From assembly GCF_026391055.1 (NCBI RefSeq), contig NZ_JAPLET010000031.1, positions 124,001 through 188,000 of the forward strand: a stretch of DNA of 64,000 nucleotides. The letters are read 5' to 3'. This document shows positions 8,782 to 17,078 of the stretch, in pieces. The first letter of the stretch is position 1. Each line of letters opens with the position of its first letter. Both the position numbers and the translations under genes were made by a program. The DNA comes from Spirosoma sp. (lineage in GTDB: Bacteria > Bacteroidota > Bacteroidia > Cytophagales > Spirosomataceae). Under the pieces are notes generated by a model. The model worked only from the letters and a program-made list of their open reading frames with translations, was not told the origin of the DNA and ran no database searches.

Positions 8782-9660
8782 CTACAGCAGTTCTGTCAGG
8801 GTTCCTTTGTCTTTTACCCGGATTCCTTTTTCGGTGCGTTCAACCGTAGCCGCTTCATAAACGGGGTCGTGGTCAAAAACCAGCAACCAGTCTTCATCGA
8901 CAGCCCGGTTGAGAAACTGTGTTTTCTCATCCATGGTCAGCAATGGCCGGACATCGTAGCCCATTACATAGGGAACGGGCACGTGGGCGACCGACGGAAT
9001 CAGATCCGCGCAAAATACAACGGTGCGCGGCTGACCCGTACTTCCTGTAAGTTGCAATAAGGGCAGCGTCATTTTTTCGGTGTGCCCATCCATATATAGT
9101 AGCTCAACGCCGGGTAATTGCAGGTCTTCCTTGTCCGTAAAGCGAAGCTGTCCATTGGCCTGCAACGGCATAAAGTTCTCGCGCAGATAGGTGGCCCGTT
9201 CGCGGGGGTTGGGGTTCTCGGCCCAGTCCCACTGCCCGCTATGACTCCAGTAGGTGGCTTGCGGAAAGGTCGCTTCGAGCGTTGTACGCCCCGCATCGGC
9301 GTACCGGACGGCCCCGCCCGCGTGATCGAAATGCAGATGAGTCAATAACACATCGGTCACGTCGTTTACGGAGTAACCGGCCTGCTCAACTGCACCCGTT
9401 AATGTTTTTCCGTTGGGCAAGTCATAAAATCCAAAAAATTTAGCATCCTGCTTATCGCCTGTACCCGTATCGACGAGCATGAGCCGATTGCCGTTTTCAA
9501 CGAGTAAACAGCGTAAAGCCCAGTCGCAAAGGTTACGGTCATCGGCAGGGCATTGTTTTTGCCAGATGGTTTTTGGCACAACGCCAAACATGGCCCCTCC
9601 GTCCAGTTTAAAGGGGCCAATATCAATGGGTCTGATAGTCATATACGAGATTTTCGGCAA
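8782..9660 (-). CDS. Metallo-beta-lactamase-fold hydrolase
   Basis: The 292-residue protein carries the zinc-binding motif HLHFDH (108-113) with further expected ligands (DTGTGD near 64-69, CADLIPS, and FDHDP near the C-terminus). There is no signal peptide. The overall layout resembles the quorum-quenching lactonase / glyoxalase-II-like branch of MBL-fold enzymes (one domain, dinuclear zinc site), but the exact substrate cannot be read from sequence. It is divergently transcribed from an AraC-type regulator across about 180 bases, an arrangement often seen when the regulator controls the divergent enzyme. That link is inference. Confidence 0.88.
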   Translation of the reverse strand: MPKISYMTIRPIDIGPFKLDGGAMFGVVPKTIWQKQCPADDRNLCDWALRCLLVENGNRLMLVDTGTGDKQDAKFFGFYDLPNGKTLTGAVEQAGYSVNDVTDVLLTHLHFDHAGGAVRYADAGRTTLEATFPQATYWSHSGQWDWAENPNPRERATYLRENFMPLQANGQLRFTDKEDLQLPGVELLYMDGHTEKMTLPLLQLTGSTGQPRTVVFCADLIPSVAHVPVPYVMGYDVRPLLTMDEKTQFLNRAVDEDWLLVFDHDPVYEAATVERTEKGIRVKDKGTLTELL

Positions 9661-9842
9661 GTTATACTTTTCCGCTAATTGCCGAAAAATGCATTCCTTC
9701 GCGTGGCTCTATCGCCTACTCCATATACGGTGCATAGTCTGTAGTAGCCCTGGAACACGTTGACGATCAGCTTTCTGAACCGCAATATGTGTCCGGTTAC
9801 TTTTTGGCAAAAAAATACGTTCAACGGCTAATTCACTACTGT

Positions 9843-10718
9843 ATGCTTTACACCTATCACGAACCTAAAACCGAAGGCACGCTGAATCTTGTCTGCCAGG
9901 AAGCCGACTTCGGGCGGCAGTTCTTCAAGGAACGCCAAAGCCGACTGCTGACCATTGTCTGGAATATCGGCAGCGATCAAACGGTGACGATCGACGGCAT
10001 CGAACACCGCTTTCCCCCGCAAACGGTGTTGCCCCTGATGATCAGCCAAACGGTTTCGTTCGAACGCCCTGCCGACGTTGTGGCCTGGCAGTTCGACCGG
10101 GCGTTTTACTGCATTGTTGATCACGACAAAGAAGTCTCCTGCGTTGGGTTTCTGTTTTATGGCGCCAAAGACCCCATGTTCCTTCGCCTGGACGACAGCG
10201 AACAGCGGAAATTCAATGCCTTATTGACGGTTTTCTTCGATGAGTTTTCGACCCACGATACCATTCAGGGTGAAATGCTCCGAATGCTGCTGAAGCGCCT
10301 GATCATTAAGCTTACCCGCCTAGCCAAAGACCAGTACCTTGACCCCGAATTAAGCCAGAAAGACCTCGATATTGTCCGCCGGTTCAATCTGCTGGTTGAG
10401 GTTCACTACCGCCGGTTGCACGCCGTGAGCGACTACGCCGATCTACTTAACAAATCCCCCAAAACGCTGTCTAACCTGTTTGGGCTGTATAATCAGAAAA
10501 GTCCGCTGCAACTCATTCACGAACGGATCACTCTGGAAGCCAAACGGTTACTCTTATATACAGATAAATCGACCAAAGAAATTGCCTTTGAGCTGGGCTT
10601 CGAGGAGGTCCCGCATTTCAGCCGTTTTTTCAAGAAGCAGGTTAATCTGCCCCCATCGGAGTTTAAGGAGCAGCTCAAACACAACCTGGCGGCTTATTCG
10701 TCGGTCGGGAAGAATTGA
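9843..10718 (+). CDS. AraC-family transcriptional regulator
   Basis: From the ATG at 9843 the protein is 291 residues; a further in-frame ATG at 9789 adds 18 residues without family character, so the later start is preferred. The N-terminal half looks like a small cupin-type sensory domain (IDGIEHRFPPQTVLPL). The C-terminal hundred residues are an AraC/XylS double helix-turn-helix: first HTH in HAVSDYADLLNKSPKTLSNLF, second in STKEIAFELGFEEVPHFSRF, ending with PPSEFK. It is divergent from the MBL-fold hydrolase and upstream of the CMD-like and peroxiredoxin-like genes, which are plausible targets. Confidence 0.9.
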   Translation: MLYTYHEPKTEGTLNLVCQEADFGRQFFKERQSRLLTIVWNIGSDQTVTIDGIEHRFPPQTVLPLMISQTVSFERPADVVAWQFDRAFYCIVDHDKEVSCVGFLFYGAKDPMFLRLDDSEQRKFNALLTVFFDEFSTHDTIQGEMLRMLLKRLIIKLTRLAKDQYLDPELSQKDLDIVRRFNLLVEVHYRRLHAVSDYADLLNKSPKTLSNLFGLYNQKSPLQLIHERITLEAKRLLLYTDKSTKEIAFELGFEEVPHFSRFFKKQVNLPPSEFKEQLKHNLAAYSSVGKN

Positions 10719-10764
10719 TAACAGGGCGGGCAGTCCAGTCATTTTCAGGCGCGTTTAGATGCGG

Positions 10765-10772
10765 CACCTTTG
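10765..10772 (+). promoter_or_regulatory. Possible -7 box before the CMD-like gene
   Basis: CACCTTTG differs from TAnnTTTG at the first base only and lies about 35 bases before the chosen ATG at 10807. This also supports the ATG at 10807 over the one at 10759, which lies upstream of the box. Confidence 0.35.
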
Positions 10773-10806
10773 CAGAGTCGAAACGACAAACAAAAACGAC
10801 ACGAAC

Positions 10807-11361
10807 ATGGCATCCTTCACAGTACCCACCCGGGATCAGGTTTCAGCGCAAAACCAGCAGTTATTTGATACGTTACAAAAAGGTCTCGGCTTCGTTCCGA
10901 ACCTCTACGCTACCTTTGGCCTGTCGGACAATGGCCTCGGTGCGTACTTAGCGTTTCAGCAAAGCCAGACCAAAGGCGCATTCAAAGCCAAAGAGCGGGA
11001 GGCCATCAATCTGGTCGTATCGCAGGCAAACAACTGTGTGTATTGTCTGGCCGCCCACACGGCACTGGGCAAAATGAACGGTTTCTCCGACGAACAGATC
11101 CTGCAACTCCGCGCGGGTTATGCTGATTTCGACCCCAAACTCGATGCTCTGGTTAAACTTGCCAAAGCCATCACCGAAACTAAAGGCCATCCGGCTACTG
11201 ATCTGGTTGACGCCTACATAGAAGCTGGCTATGCAAAAAGCAGCGTTGTAGACCTTATTCTGATGGTTGGCGATAAAATTATCTCAAATTACCTCCACAG
11301 CCTCACCCAGATTCCGGTCGATTTTCCGGCGGCACCGGTACTGGAAATCATTGAGGTTTAG
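10807..11361 (+). CDS. Carboxymuconolactone decarboxylase / AhpD-like protein
   Basis: The 184-residue protein has the AhpD core motif CVYCLAAH (Cys77, Cys80, His84) within a helical CMD fold. That CxxC-His motif is the thiol-disulfide active site of alkylhydroperoxidase D relatives, which reduce peroxiredoxins or act on peroxides directly. It belongs to the group annotated as peroxidase-related or uncharacterised CMD enzymes. Its neighbour downstream is a peroxiredoxin-like protein, which agrees with a role in peroxide defence. An upstream in-frame ATG at 10759 adds 16 residues that do not fit the family, and the promoter-like box lies between the two starts. Confidence 0.88.
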   Translation: MASFTVPTRDQVSAQNQQLFDTLQKGLGFVPNLYATFGLSDNGLGAYLAFQQSQTKGAFKAKEREAINLVVSQANNCVYCLAAHTALGKMNGFSDEQILQLRAGYADFDPKLDALVKLAKAITETKGHPATDLVDAYIEAGYAKSSVVDLILMVGDKIISNYLHSLTQIPVDFPAAPVLEIIEV

Positions 11362-11373
11362 CGGTCAATACCA

Positions 11374-11402
11374 ATCCGGCTGGCATTTGTGTCCAGCCGG
11401 AT
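11374..11402 (+). terminator. Hairpin after the CMD-like gene
   Basis: Perfect 10-bp GC-rich arms (11374-11383 and 11393-11402) with a 9-base loop, just after the stop codon. There is no clean T-tract, so termination or partial attenuation before the peroxiredoxin gene is a guess. Confidence 0.45.
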
Positions 11403-11431
11403 ATCAATCATGAACCAACGTCAAAACAACC

Positions 11432-12031
11432 ATGCAATCTATTTTTTCTGTGGCCATAGCCGCCCTTCTATTTGCCTCCACCGTGGGGGATACCATCCCC
11501 CAAAAGCCGGAAGATATTAGTCCCCTGCTAATTGGAGAAACGATTCCGGATATACGTCTACAATCAGTCGATGGGAAGTCGGTTTCCCTATCAGGCGAAG
11601 TAGCCAGAAAACCAACTGTTCTGGTTTTTTACCGAGGTGGCTGGTGTCCTTATTGCAGCCGACAATTAGCCGAGCTACGCACGCTTGAACCCGATCTGGC
11701 TAAAATGGGGTATCAGCTTATTGCCGTCAGTACCGACAGCCCCGCCAGCCTTCAAAGCACCCTCGACAAAACGGAGCTTACTTACACCCTGCTGTCCGAT
11801 GCGGATGTAACGGCGGCCAAAGCGTTTGGCATCGCCTTCAAAGCACCCGTCTCCTACAGTTCAACCCTGGAAAAAGGCAGCGGAGGCAAGAACGTTGAAA
11901 AACTGCTGCCGGTACCCGCCGTTTTCCTGCTAAATCAACAGGGTGTTATTAAGTTTGAATACATTAACCCCAACTTTAAAGAGCGAATGTCGGCGAAACT
12001 GCTGAAAGCCGCGGCCGAAGCATCGCTCTAA
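11432..12031 (+). CDS. Exported peroxiredoxin-like (AhpC/TSA) protein
   Basis: The 199-residue protein begins with a signal-peptide-like segment (MQSIFSVAIAALLFAS). The thioredoxin-fold domain spans about 35-195, with the active site RGGWCPYCSRQLAEL, that is Cys72 and Cys75. Peroxiredoxins proper have PxxxTxxC, so this CxxC version belongs to the peroxiredoxin-like group related to the AhpC/TSA superfamily and may act as a thiol oxidoreductase. The segment AFKAPVSYSS and the cis-Pro region LPVPAVFLL match that group. It follows the AhpD-like gene by 70 bases and probably shares its role in oxidative stress at the envelope. Confidence 0.85.
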   Translation: MQSIFSVAIAALLFASTVGDTIPQKPEDISPLLIGETIPDIRLQSVDGKSVSLSGEVARKPTVLVFYRGGWCPYCSRQLAELRTLEPDLAKMGYQLIAVSTDSPASLQSTLDKTELTYTLLSDADVTAAKAFGIAFKAPVSYSSTLEKGSGGKNVEKLLPVPAVFLLNQQGVIKFEYINPNFKERMSAKLLKAAAEASL

Positions 12032-12170
12032 CGTATGTTTACTGCCTGAACGGTCGGAGAAATATAGCCCTGTTTTATAACAAAGGCTGAAGAAGGAATC
12101 GAACTTTCCGGATTATTCGTTATATAATTGTCTGACGCAATCAACCTTTCACTCCCCTAAGCCTTATCAC

Positions 12171-12911
12171 ATGAAACGAATTGTTCACAAGCACCCGCTG
12201 GCTATTCGCTGGTTTCACTGGATCAACTTTCCGGTTCTGTTTGTCATGATCTGGAGCGGGCTGCTGATCTATTGGGCGTATGATCCCTACAAAATCACCA
12301 TTGGCAGCTATACGCTCGTCTCGTTTTTCCCGAACGGATTTTATAAATTCCTGGGCGTCCCGCGCCGATTGGCCGAAGGTATGGCCTGGCACTGGGTGTT
12401 CATGTGGCTGTTTATGCTGAACGGGCTGGCCTATGTGATTTATACGTTTGCCTCCGGCGAATGGCGGCATCTGGTGCCCAACCGAAATTCGTTTCGCGAA
12501 GCGATTCAGGTAACGCTTTACGATCTGGGGCTCCGCAAAACACAGCCGCCCTTCGTTAAGTACAATGGCGCGCAGAAGATTGCTTATTTCTCCATTATGC
12601 TCATGGGCGTTGGCTCCATACTGACGGGGTTCGCGATCTATAAGCCTACCCAATTTTCGTGGCTGACGAGCTTACTCGGTGGCTACAAAGCCGCCCGACT
12701 GGAACATTTCGTTCTGACCGTCGGCTATGTGCTCTTTTTCTTTGTCCACATTGGTCAGGTAATCCGGGCGGGCTGGAATAACTTTCAGTCGATGGTAACG
12801 GGTTTCGAGGTTATCAAACGAAACGACCCGGAGCACCCATCGGTAGCCCCCGAACCCATCAGCGAGCCCGTAGAACCCACTCCAACACCTACTACTCCAA
12901 CTTTAGCATGA
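12171..12911 (+). CDS. Cytochrome b561-type membrane subunit
   Basis: The 246-residue protein has four to five hydrophobic helices (about 18-40, 75-100, 140-165, 180-205) with histidines placed for two b haems: HKHPLAIRWFHW at the N-terminus, MAWHW in the second helix and LEHF / FFFVHIGQ near the C-terminus. This is the Ni/Fe-hydrogenase cytochrome b / b561 family. Its stop overlaps the start of the molybdopterin oxidoreductase gene by four bases (ATGA), a sign of tight coupling. It should pass electrons between the quinone pool and that periplasm-facing enzyme. The C-terminus is a Pro/Thr-rich tail with no predicted role. Confidence 0.9.
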   Translation: MKRIVHKHPLAIRWFHWINFPVLFVMIWSGLLIYWAYDPYKITIGSYTLVSFFPNGFYKFLGVPRRLAEGMAWHWVFMWLFMLNGLAYVIYTFASGEWRHLVPNRNSFREAIQVTLYDLGLRKTQPPFVKYNGAQKIAYFSIMLMGVGSILTGFAIYKPTQFSWLTSLLGGYKAARLEHFVLTVGYVLFFFVHIGQVIRAGWNNFQSMVTGFEVIKRNDPEHPSVAPEPISEPVEPTPTPTTPTLA

Positions 12912-13708
12912 GCCAGTCAACAGAACCCAAACTCCCGGAAAGCGACATTCCTGAATCGGTCGTTCGCCGGAAACTACTGCAATCCTTTGGTTTGTTTGCG
13001 CTGGCGGCTGCCGTACCCGTTGGCGTATACGAGTGGATCACACACAGCCCCAAACTGCGGGGCATAAAGAAGCCTTTTCGACAGGTGCTCGACGCCAATG
13101 AGCAGGTAGCCCGGACCTACTTCAGCAACACTAATCTGGTGCGAACATTTCCGGTCGAAGAAGCCGAAAAGAAGGCTCGTGTCAATGGTTATGATGGCAT
13201 TCGAACGCCCGTTCCTGAAGACTGGAAACTTCAGATCGACCGCCCCAATGCCGAACCGCTGATGCTGACCATCGACGACATCAAAGCACTGCCGAAGCAC
13301 GAAATCGTGTACGAGTTCAAATGCATTGAAGGATGGAGCCAGGTGCAGCACTGGGGTGGTGCCCGCCTGTCCGATTTTCTGGAACACTACAAACTAGGCA
13401 GCAAAAGCGGTAACGCACCTACCCCCGACAACACTGACGATTTGTTCAAGTACGTCGGTATGGAAACGCCCGACAAAGGGTATTATGTGGGCATCGACAT
13501 CGAAAGCGCCATGCACCCGCAAACGCTGCTGGCTTACGAACTGAACGGCCAACCCATCAACGCGCCCCATGGCGCGCCCCTGCGGCTGATCATTCCGGTC
13601 AAGTACGGCGTCAAAAACCTCAAACGTATTGGCAGGATGTTCTTCTCCGACCAGCGCCCGCCCGACTTCTGGGCCGAGCGCGGCTATGATTATTATGTAG
13701 GGTTGTAG
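12908..13708 (+). CDS. Molybdopterin-dependent oxidoreductase (sulfite oxidase/MsrP-like)
   Basis: The 266-residue protein has one N-terminal hydrophobic segment (about 25-42: LLQSFGLFALAAAVPVGV) preceded by VVRRKLL, which may be a twin-arginine-like or membrane-anchor signal. The oxidoreductase molybdopterin-binding domain covers about 100-265. Cys139 in FKCIEGWSQVQHWGG is the likely molybdenum ligand, and PHGAPLRLIIPVKYGVKNLK is the conserved cofactor-binding stretch. It is translationally coupled to a cytochrome b gene, so the pair likely forms a quinone-linked redox enzyme similar to MsrPQ or YedYZ. The substrate (protein methionine sulfoxide, sulfite or another) is not decided by the sequence. 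Confidence 0.9.
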   Translation: MSQSTEPKLPESDIPESVVRRKLLQSFGLFALAAAVPVGVYEWITHSPKLRGIKKPFRQVLDANEQVARTYFSNTNLVRTFPVEEAEKKARVNGYDGIRTPVPEDWKLQIDRPNAEPLMLTIDDIKALPKHEIVYEFKCIEGWSQVQHWGGARLSDFLEHYKLGSKSGNAPTPDNTDDLFKYVGMETPDKGYYVGIDIESAMHPQTLLAYELNGQPINAPHGAPLRLIIPVKYGVKNLKRIGRMFFSDQRPPDFWAERGYDYYVGL

Positions 13709-13725
13709 TACCGACCAAAACCGTT

Positions 13726-14454
13726 ATGAACTACCTACTTATTTTTCTGACTTTAGTCGGTACCGGGCTACTCAAAAGTCCCGTAAAACCCGCATCGCAA
13801 CCCGTTGTGGTGCTGGAACTGTTCACCTCGCAGGGCTGCTCCAGCTGCCCACCCGCCGACCGGGCCCTGCAGGCCATAACCCAGCAGGCGGCACGTTCCG
13901 GGCAACAGGTTTATGGCCTGTCGTTCCATGTCGACTACTGGAACCGGCTAGGTTGGCAGGACCCGTTCAGCAACAAACTTTTTACCGACCGCCAGCGTCA
14001 GTACGACCGGGCTTTAAACAGCCAGACCTATACTCCTCAGTTGGTTATTAACGGACGGCAGGACATAATTGGCGGCCAGAAAGGTAAGATCGAACAGGCC
14101 ATTCAAGCGATTCAGCAACAGCCTGCCTCGAATTTTGTGGGTGTCGATGGCAGCGTTTCCCAGGACACAAAACAAGTAACGGTCCGCTACGCACTCTCTG
14201 CCGCCGGGCCCTACCGCGTCAATGTAGCTTTGGTTCAGAAAGAGGCCCGCACCGATGTAAGAAATGGCGAAAACGGCGGCCGAACGCTGGTGAACACCAA
14301 CGTAGTGCGGCAATTTAAAACCATCGACAAGGCCGAGCAAGCAGGTAGTGTAACCCTCCCCTTGCCCACCGGCCTGACCAGCGATCAAACAGCTGTGCTG
14401 GTGTACGTTCAGCGAACCGATAACGGACAGATAGTTGGGGCCAAACAGCTGTAA
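13726..14454 (+). CDS. DUF1223 thioredoxin-fold protein, exported
   Basis: The 242-residue protein begins with a short hydrophobic leader (MNYLLIFLTLVGTGLL) and continues with the DUF1223 signature VVLELFTSQGCSSCPPAD, giving Cys38 and Cys41 in a CxxC arrangement. Further family features are HVDYWNRLGWQDPFS and YTPQLVINGR. The fold is thioredoxin-like; the function of the family is not established. It starts 17 bases after the molybdopterin oxidoreductase gene on the same strand and so probably belongs to the same operon, which hints at a thiol or redox maintenance task for that system. Confidence 0.9.
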   Translation: MNYLLIFLTLVGTGLLKSPVKPASQPVVVLELFTSQGCSSCPPADRALQAITQQAARSGQQVYGLSFHVDYWNRLGWQDPFSNKLFTDRQRQYDRALNSQTYTPQLVINGRQDIIGGQKGKIEQAIQAIQQQPASNFVGVDGSVSQDTKQVTVRYALSAAGPYRVNVALVQKEARTDVRNGENGGRTLVNTNVVRQFKTIDKAEQAGSVTLPLPTGLTSDQTAVLVYVQRTDNGQIVGAKQL

Positions 14455-14461
14455 AAACGGA

Positions 14462-14520
14462 CGTAATGGGTTGGATGGGTGCCACGGTTTAGAACCGTGG
14501 CACCCATCCAACCCATTACG
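14462..14520. terminator. 59-base perfect palindrome between convergent genes
   Basis: Arms 14462-14489 and 14493-14520 are a perfect 28-bp inverted repeat with a 3-base loop. It fills most of the gap between the convergent DUF1223 and rhamnosidase genes, so a bidirectional terminator is the simplest role. It lacks a T-tract, and the length and perfection are unusual. Confidence 0.7.
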
Positions 14521-14534
14521 GATCAACGGAGTAA

Positions 14535-16916
14535 TCACAAACTAATCGTCTGCCGCCCAGCCTTCAACGGCAACGATTTGCCTTTCCAGCGTAATGTTCC
14601 TGTCAGATTCGCGGGTAGTGTCACATTACCCGTTAAACCACCCGTAGCTGTTTTCTGAAACTGTACGGCAATCTCGCCTAACGGGTGCGGCATTTTCCCG
14701 TCTACGCTGGTCAGATCACCCATGTATGGCTCTATACGTACCGATTTGAAACCCGGCTCGGCAGTTCGGATGCCGCAGGTGGTAGACAAAAATTCATAGA
14801 GGGGCGATGCACTCCAGGCGTGGCAGTCAGACCGGGTGGGTTCCGGATTCTCGGCGAAGGTCGTCAGACCCATCGCCAGCATGTCGCGCCAGGGCTTTAG
14901 CTGCGCCACAAATTGATCGCCGAGACCGGTTTTTTTAAGCGCTTCGAACAGATAAAATTTAAAGTAAAATGTAGCCTGTGTCAGGCTGGTATCGGTCATA
15001 GTTTTCTGCACCAGTGCCGCCTGTTGGGCAGCAGGAACGGCATCGGTCAATACCCCCAGAATGTTGGCGTGCTGGCTGAAGGACGTTTTTTCCGGTGTGT
15101 CGGCAAATAGCCCGCGTTCGGCATCCCAGCATTGAGCAAAAACCGCTTTGTTCAGCTTCCGGCCCATCTCGCGGTAATGTTCGGCCCGTTCGTTTTGCCC
15201 ATAATGCGCCAGCAAATCACCAGCCCGGAAATAGGTGTAGGCCTGTTGCAGCGACAGGATGCTCGACCCGCCTTTTCGTGCCCCGGCCGGTACACCACCA
15301 CTGGTTTCCTCTTTCGCATTTTTCCAGGCCGACCAATCCACAAAATTCCACCACTCCATCGGCCCGTTGAGACCCGTTTTGGCAATTCGTTTTTCGTGCC
15401 ATTCCAGCACACTCAGGATGCCGGGCAGCATGGACTTTACAAAGGTATCGTCCTGCCGGTGCATCCAGTAGTCGTGGATCATGCAAACCCAAAACAGCGA
15501 AAACGTGGGAATAACCTGAAAATCGGCCGACGGGTAGCGGCTCTGTGTGAGGCCATCATTGAACCGGCTGTGGTCGTAATCCATAATGGCTTTGCGCATC
15601 AGCCGGTCGTCGCCCGTAACATAGAGCGAGATCATGGACTGAATGCGTGTATCGCCCGTGTATTGCAGTTGTTCGTAATAGGGGCAGTCGTAATAGGTTT
15701 CGCCCGCGCAGAGCCGCGCCGTTCGCCAGCCCACGTTCCAGATGGCTTTAAGCGTTGTATCGCTGGCAGCAAACCGGGCTTTTTCCTGAAACGGATAGCC
15801 GGTAAACTGTCCCAGCAAGTCGTCCAGCACCAGCGGCTCGTCTTTCGTCTCGACCGTCAGTTGCAGGTACCGGTACGTTCTGAACCAGAGTGGTCGGAAG
15901 GTGCGCTTGCTGGTTCCATCGGCCACAAACTGGTCTTCAAAGCCAAGCAGGGTACGTCCCTCTACGTCGTTGCGGTTTCCTTTCTTATTTTTAGCATCGA
16001 TCAGCGCTTCCGCATAGGCCAGCGTGATAGTAGCCCCTTTTCCCTGGCTAACGGTCAGTTCGGGATAAGCATTGGTCAAATGGCCCTGATCGAGCAGAAA
16101 CACAGCTTTGGTATTGGCCGAAACGGTAACGGGTGCTTTCCCCTGCAAAAAGGCATTGTCCATTTTTCCTTTTTCCACTCGCCGAACAGTTGCCAGGCGC
16201 ACAACACCTTCTTCCATCATCGGAATGGTACGCGGTACCAGTTGCCAGTTACCGTCCGTGCCGAAGCCCCGTGGTTTGGTAGCAAAACCAAGTGGTTTGG
16301 CGGCAACCCAAGCTTTATCATCAAAGTTGGGTTGCTCCCATCCCCACGGGTATCTGGCCGCATCGACCCGGTCGCCATCTCCGGCAACGATGTAGGTTCT
16401 GAGCTTAGGGATGTCGTTTTTGATGGGCGAATAGGCGGGATTATGGTAGATCTTCCAGCTAGCGTCGGTATTCGCTATTTTCTCGGTTTCACCATCGCCC
16501 TGCATCAGAAAACCAAGCTGGTAGCTCATCTGCGCAAAGGGGGCACCCTCGCCCATGTACCAAACCTGAGCGGCCAGCACATTGCGCCCCGCCTGTAAAT
16601 ACGGTGCCAGATCGAGGGTTTCGTAGTTCCAGTTTTGGGTATCACTTCGGGCTGGCCCCATAGCCACGGCTTTACCATTTACAAACAGCCGGTAACGGTT
16701 GTCGGCCGAGACATGTACGACGAAGCGAGCCGGTTTCTGTGCCAGTTCAATAGCTTTCCGAACGTGATAAATACCATATTGGCGAGCCGGGGCCGTAGGG
16801 TGCAGAATCCAGCGGGCGGGCCAGTACTGGTTAGTCCAGTCGGGGGTAGTTGGAGTTTGGGCAAACGTGCTTACCGGGAACAGGACGATAAGGAAAAGAA
16901 AACGAAACCAGGTCAT
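14535..16916 (-). CDS. Alpha-L-rhamnosidase-like glycoside hydrolase (GH78 type)
   Basis: Starting at the ATG at 16916 the protein is 793 residues with a clear signal peptide (MTWFRFLFLIVLFPVSTFAQ); an upstream in-frame ATG adds 36 residues with no signal character. The N-terminal part has carbohydrate-binding jelly-roll features (FVVHVSADNRYRLFVNGKAV, the rhamnosidase N-terminal domain). An (alpha/alpha)6 barrel follows with YYDCPYYEQLQYTGDTRIQ, matching the GH78 DCPxRE-type active-site loop, and the domain closes with ATRSDCHAWSASPLYEFLS and a C-terminal beta sandwich. It would remove terminal rhamnose in the periplasm or outside. It stands alone between convergent and divergent neighbours, not beside the Sus operon. 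Confidence 0.85.
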   Translation of the reverse strand: MTWFRFLFLIVLFPVSTFAQTPTTPDWTNQYWPARWILHPTAPARQYGIYHVRKAIELAQKPARFVVHVSADNRYRLFVNGKAVAMGPARSDTQNWNYETLDLAPYLQAGRNVLAAQVWYMGEGAPFAQMSYQLGFLMQGDGETEKIANTDASWKIYHNPAYSPIKNDIPKLRTYIVAGDGDRVDAARYPWGWEQPNFDDKAWVAAKPLGFATKPRGFGTDGNWQLVPRTIPMMEEGVVRLATVRRVEKGKMDNAFLQGKAPVTVSANTKAVFLLDQGHLTNAYPELTVSQGKGATITLAYAEALIDAKNKKGNRNDVEGRTLLGFEDQFVADGTSKRTFRPLWFRTYRYLQLTVETKDEPLVLDDLLGQFTGYPFQEKARFAASDTTLKAIWNVGWRTARLCAGETYYDCPYYEQLQYTGDTRIQSMISLYVTGDDRLMRKAIMDYDHSRFNDGLTQSRYPSADFQVIPTFSLFWVCMIHDYWMHRQDDTFVKSMLPGILSVLEWHEKRIAKTGLNGPMEWWNFVDWSAWKNAKEETSGGVPAGARKGGSSILSLQQAYTYFRAGDLLAHYGQNERAEHYREMGRKLNKAVFAQCWDAERGLFADTPEKTSFSQHANILGVLTDAVPAAQQAALVQKTMTDTSLTQATFYFKFYLFEALKKTGLGDQFVAQLKPWRDMLAMGLTTFAENPEPTRSDCHAWSASPLYEFLSTTCGIRTAEPGFKSVRIEPYMGDLTSVDGKMPHPLGEIAVQFQKTATGGLTGNVTLPANLTGTLRWKGKSLPLKAGRQTISL

Positions 16917-17078
16917 AAAGAAGAAGGGCTTGAAAATAGCACTGCAAGTTAAATTTTCCGGGCGTTTTCTTTGATTCTTCTGCCCTATTAAACTTTTTGT
17001 TCGGCAAAGAAGAATCATACGCACACTTCCCTACCGATACGGTCGGCATTGCATATGAAGTTCAGACCGGCCTCACGC

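Noticed and set aside
15132-16598. Long plus-strand open frame of 488 codons
   Set aside because: It runs antisense to the rhamnosidase gene, has no family-like motifs and is rich in residues expected from a reverse-strand shadow of a coding gene.
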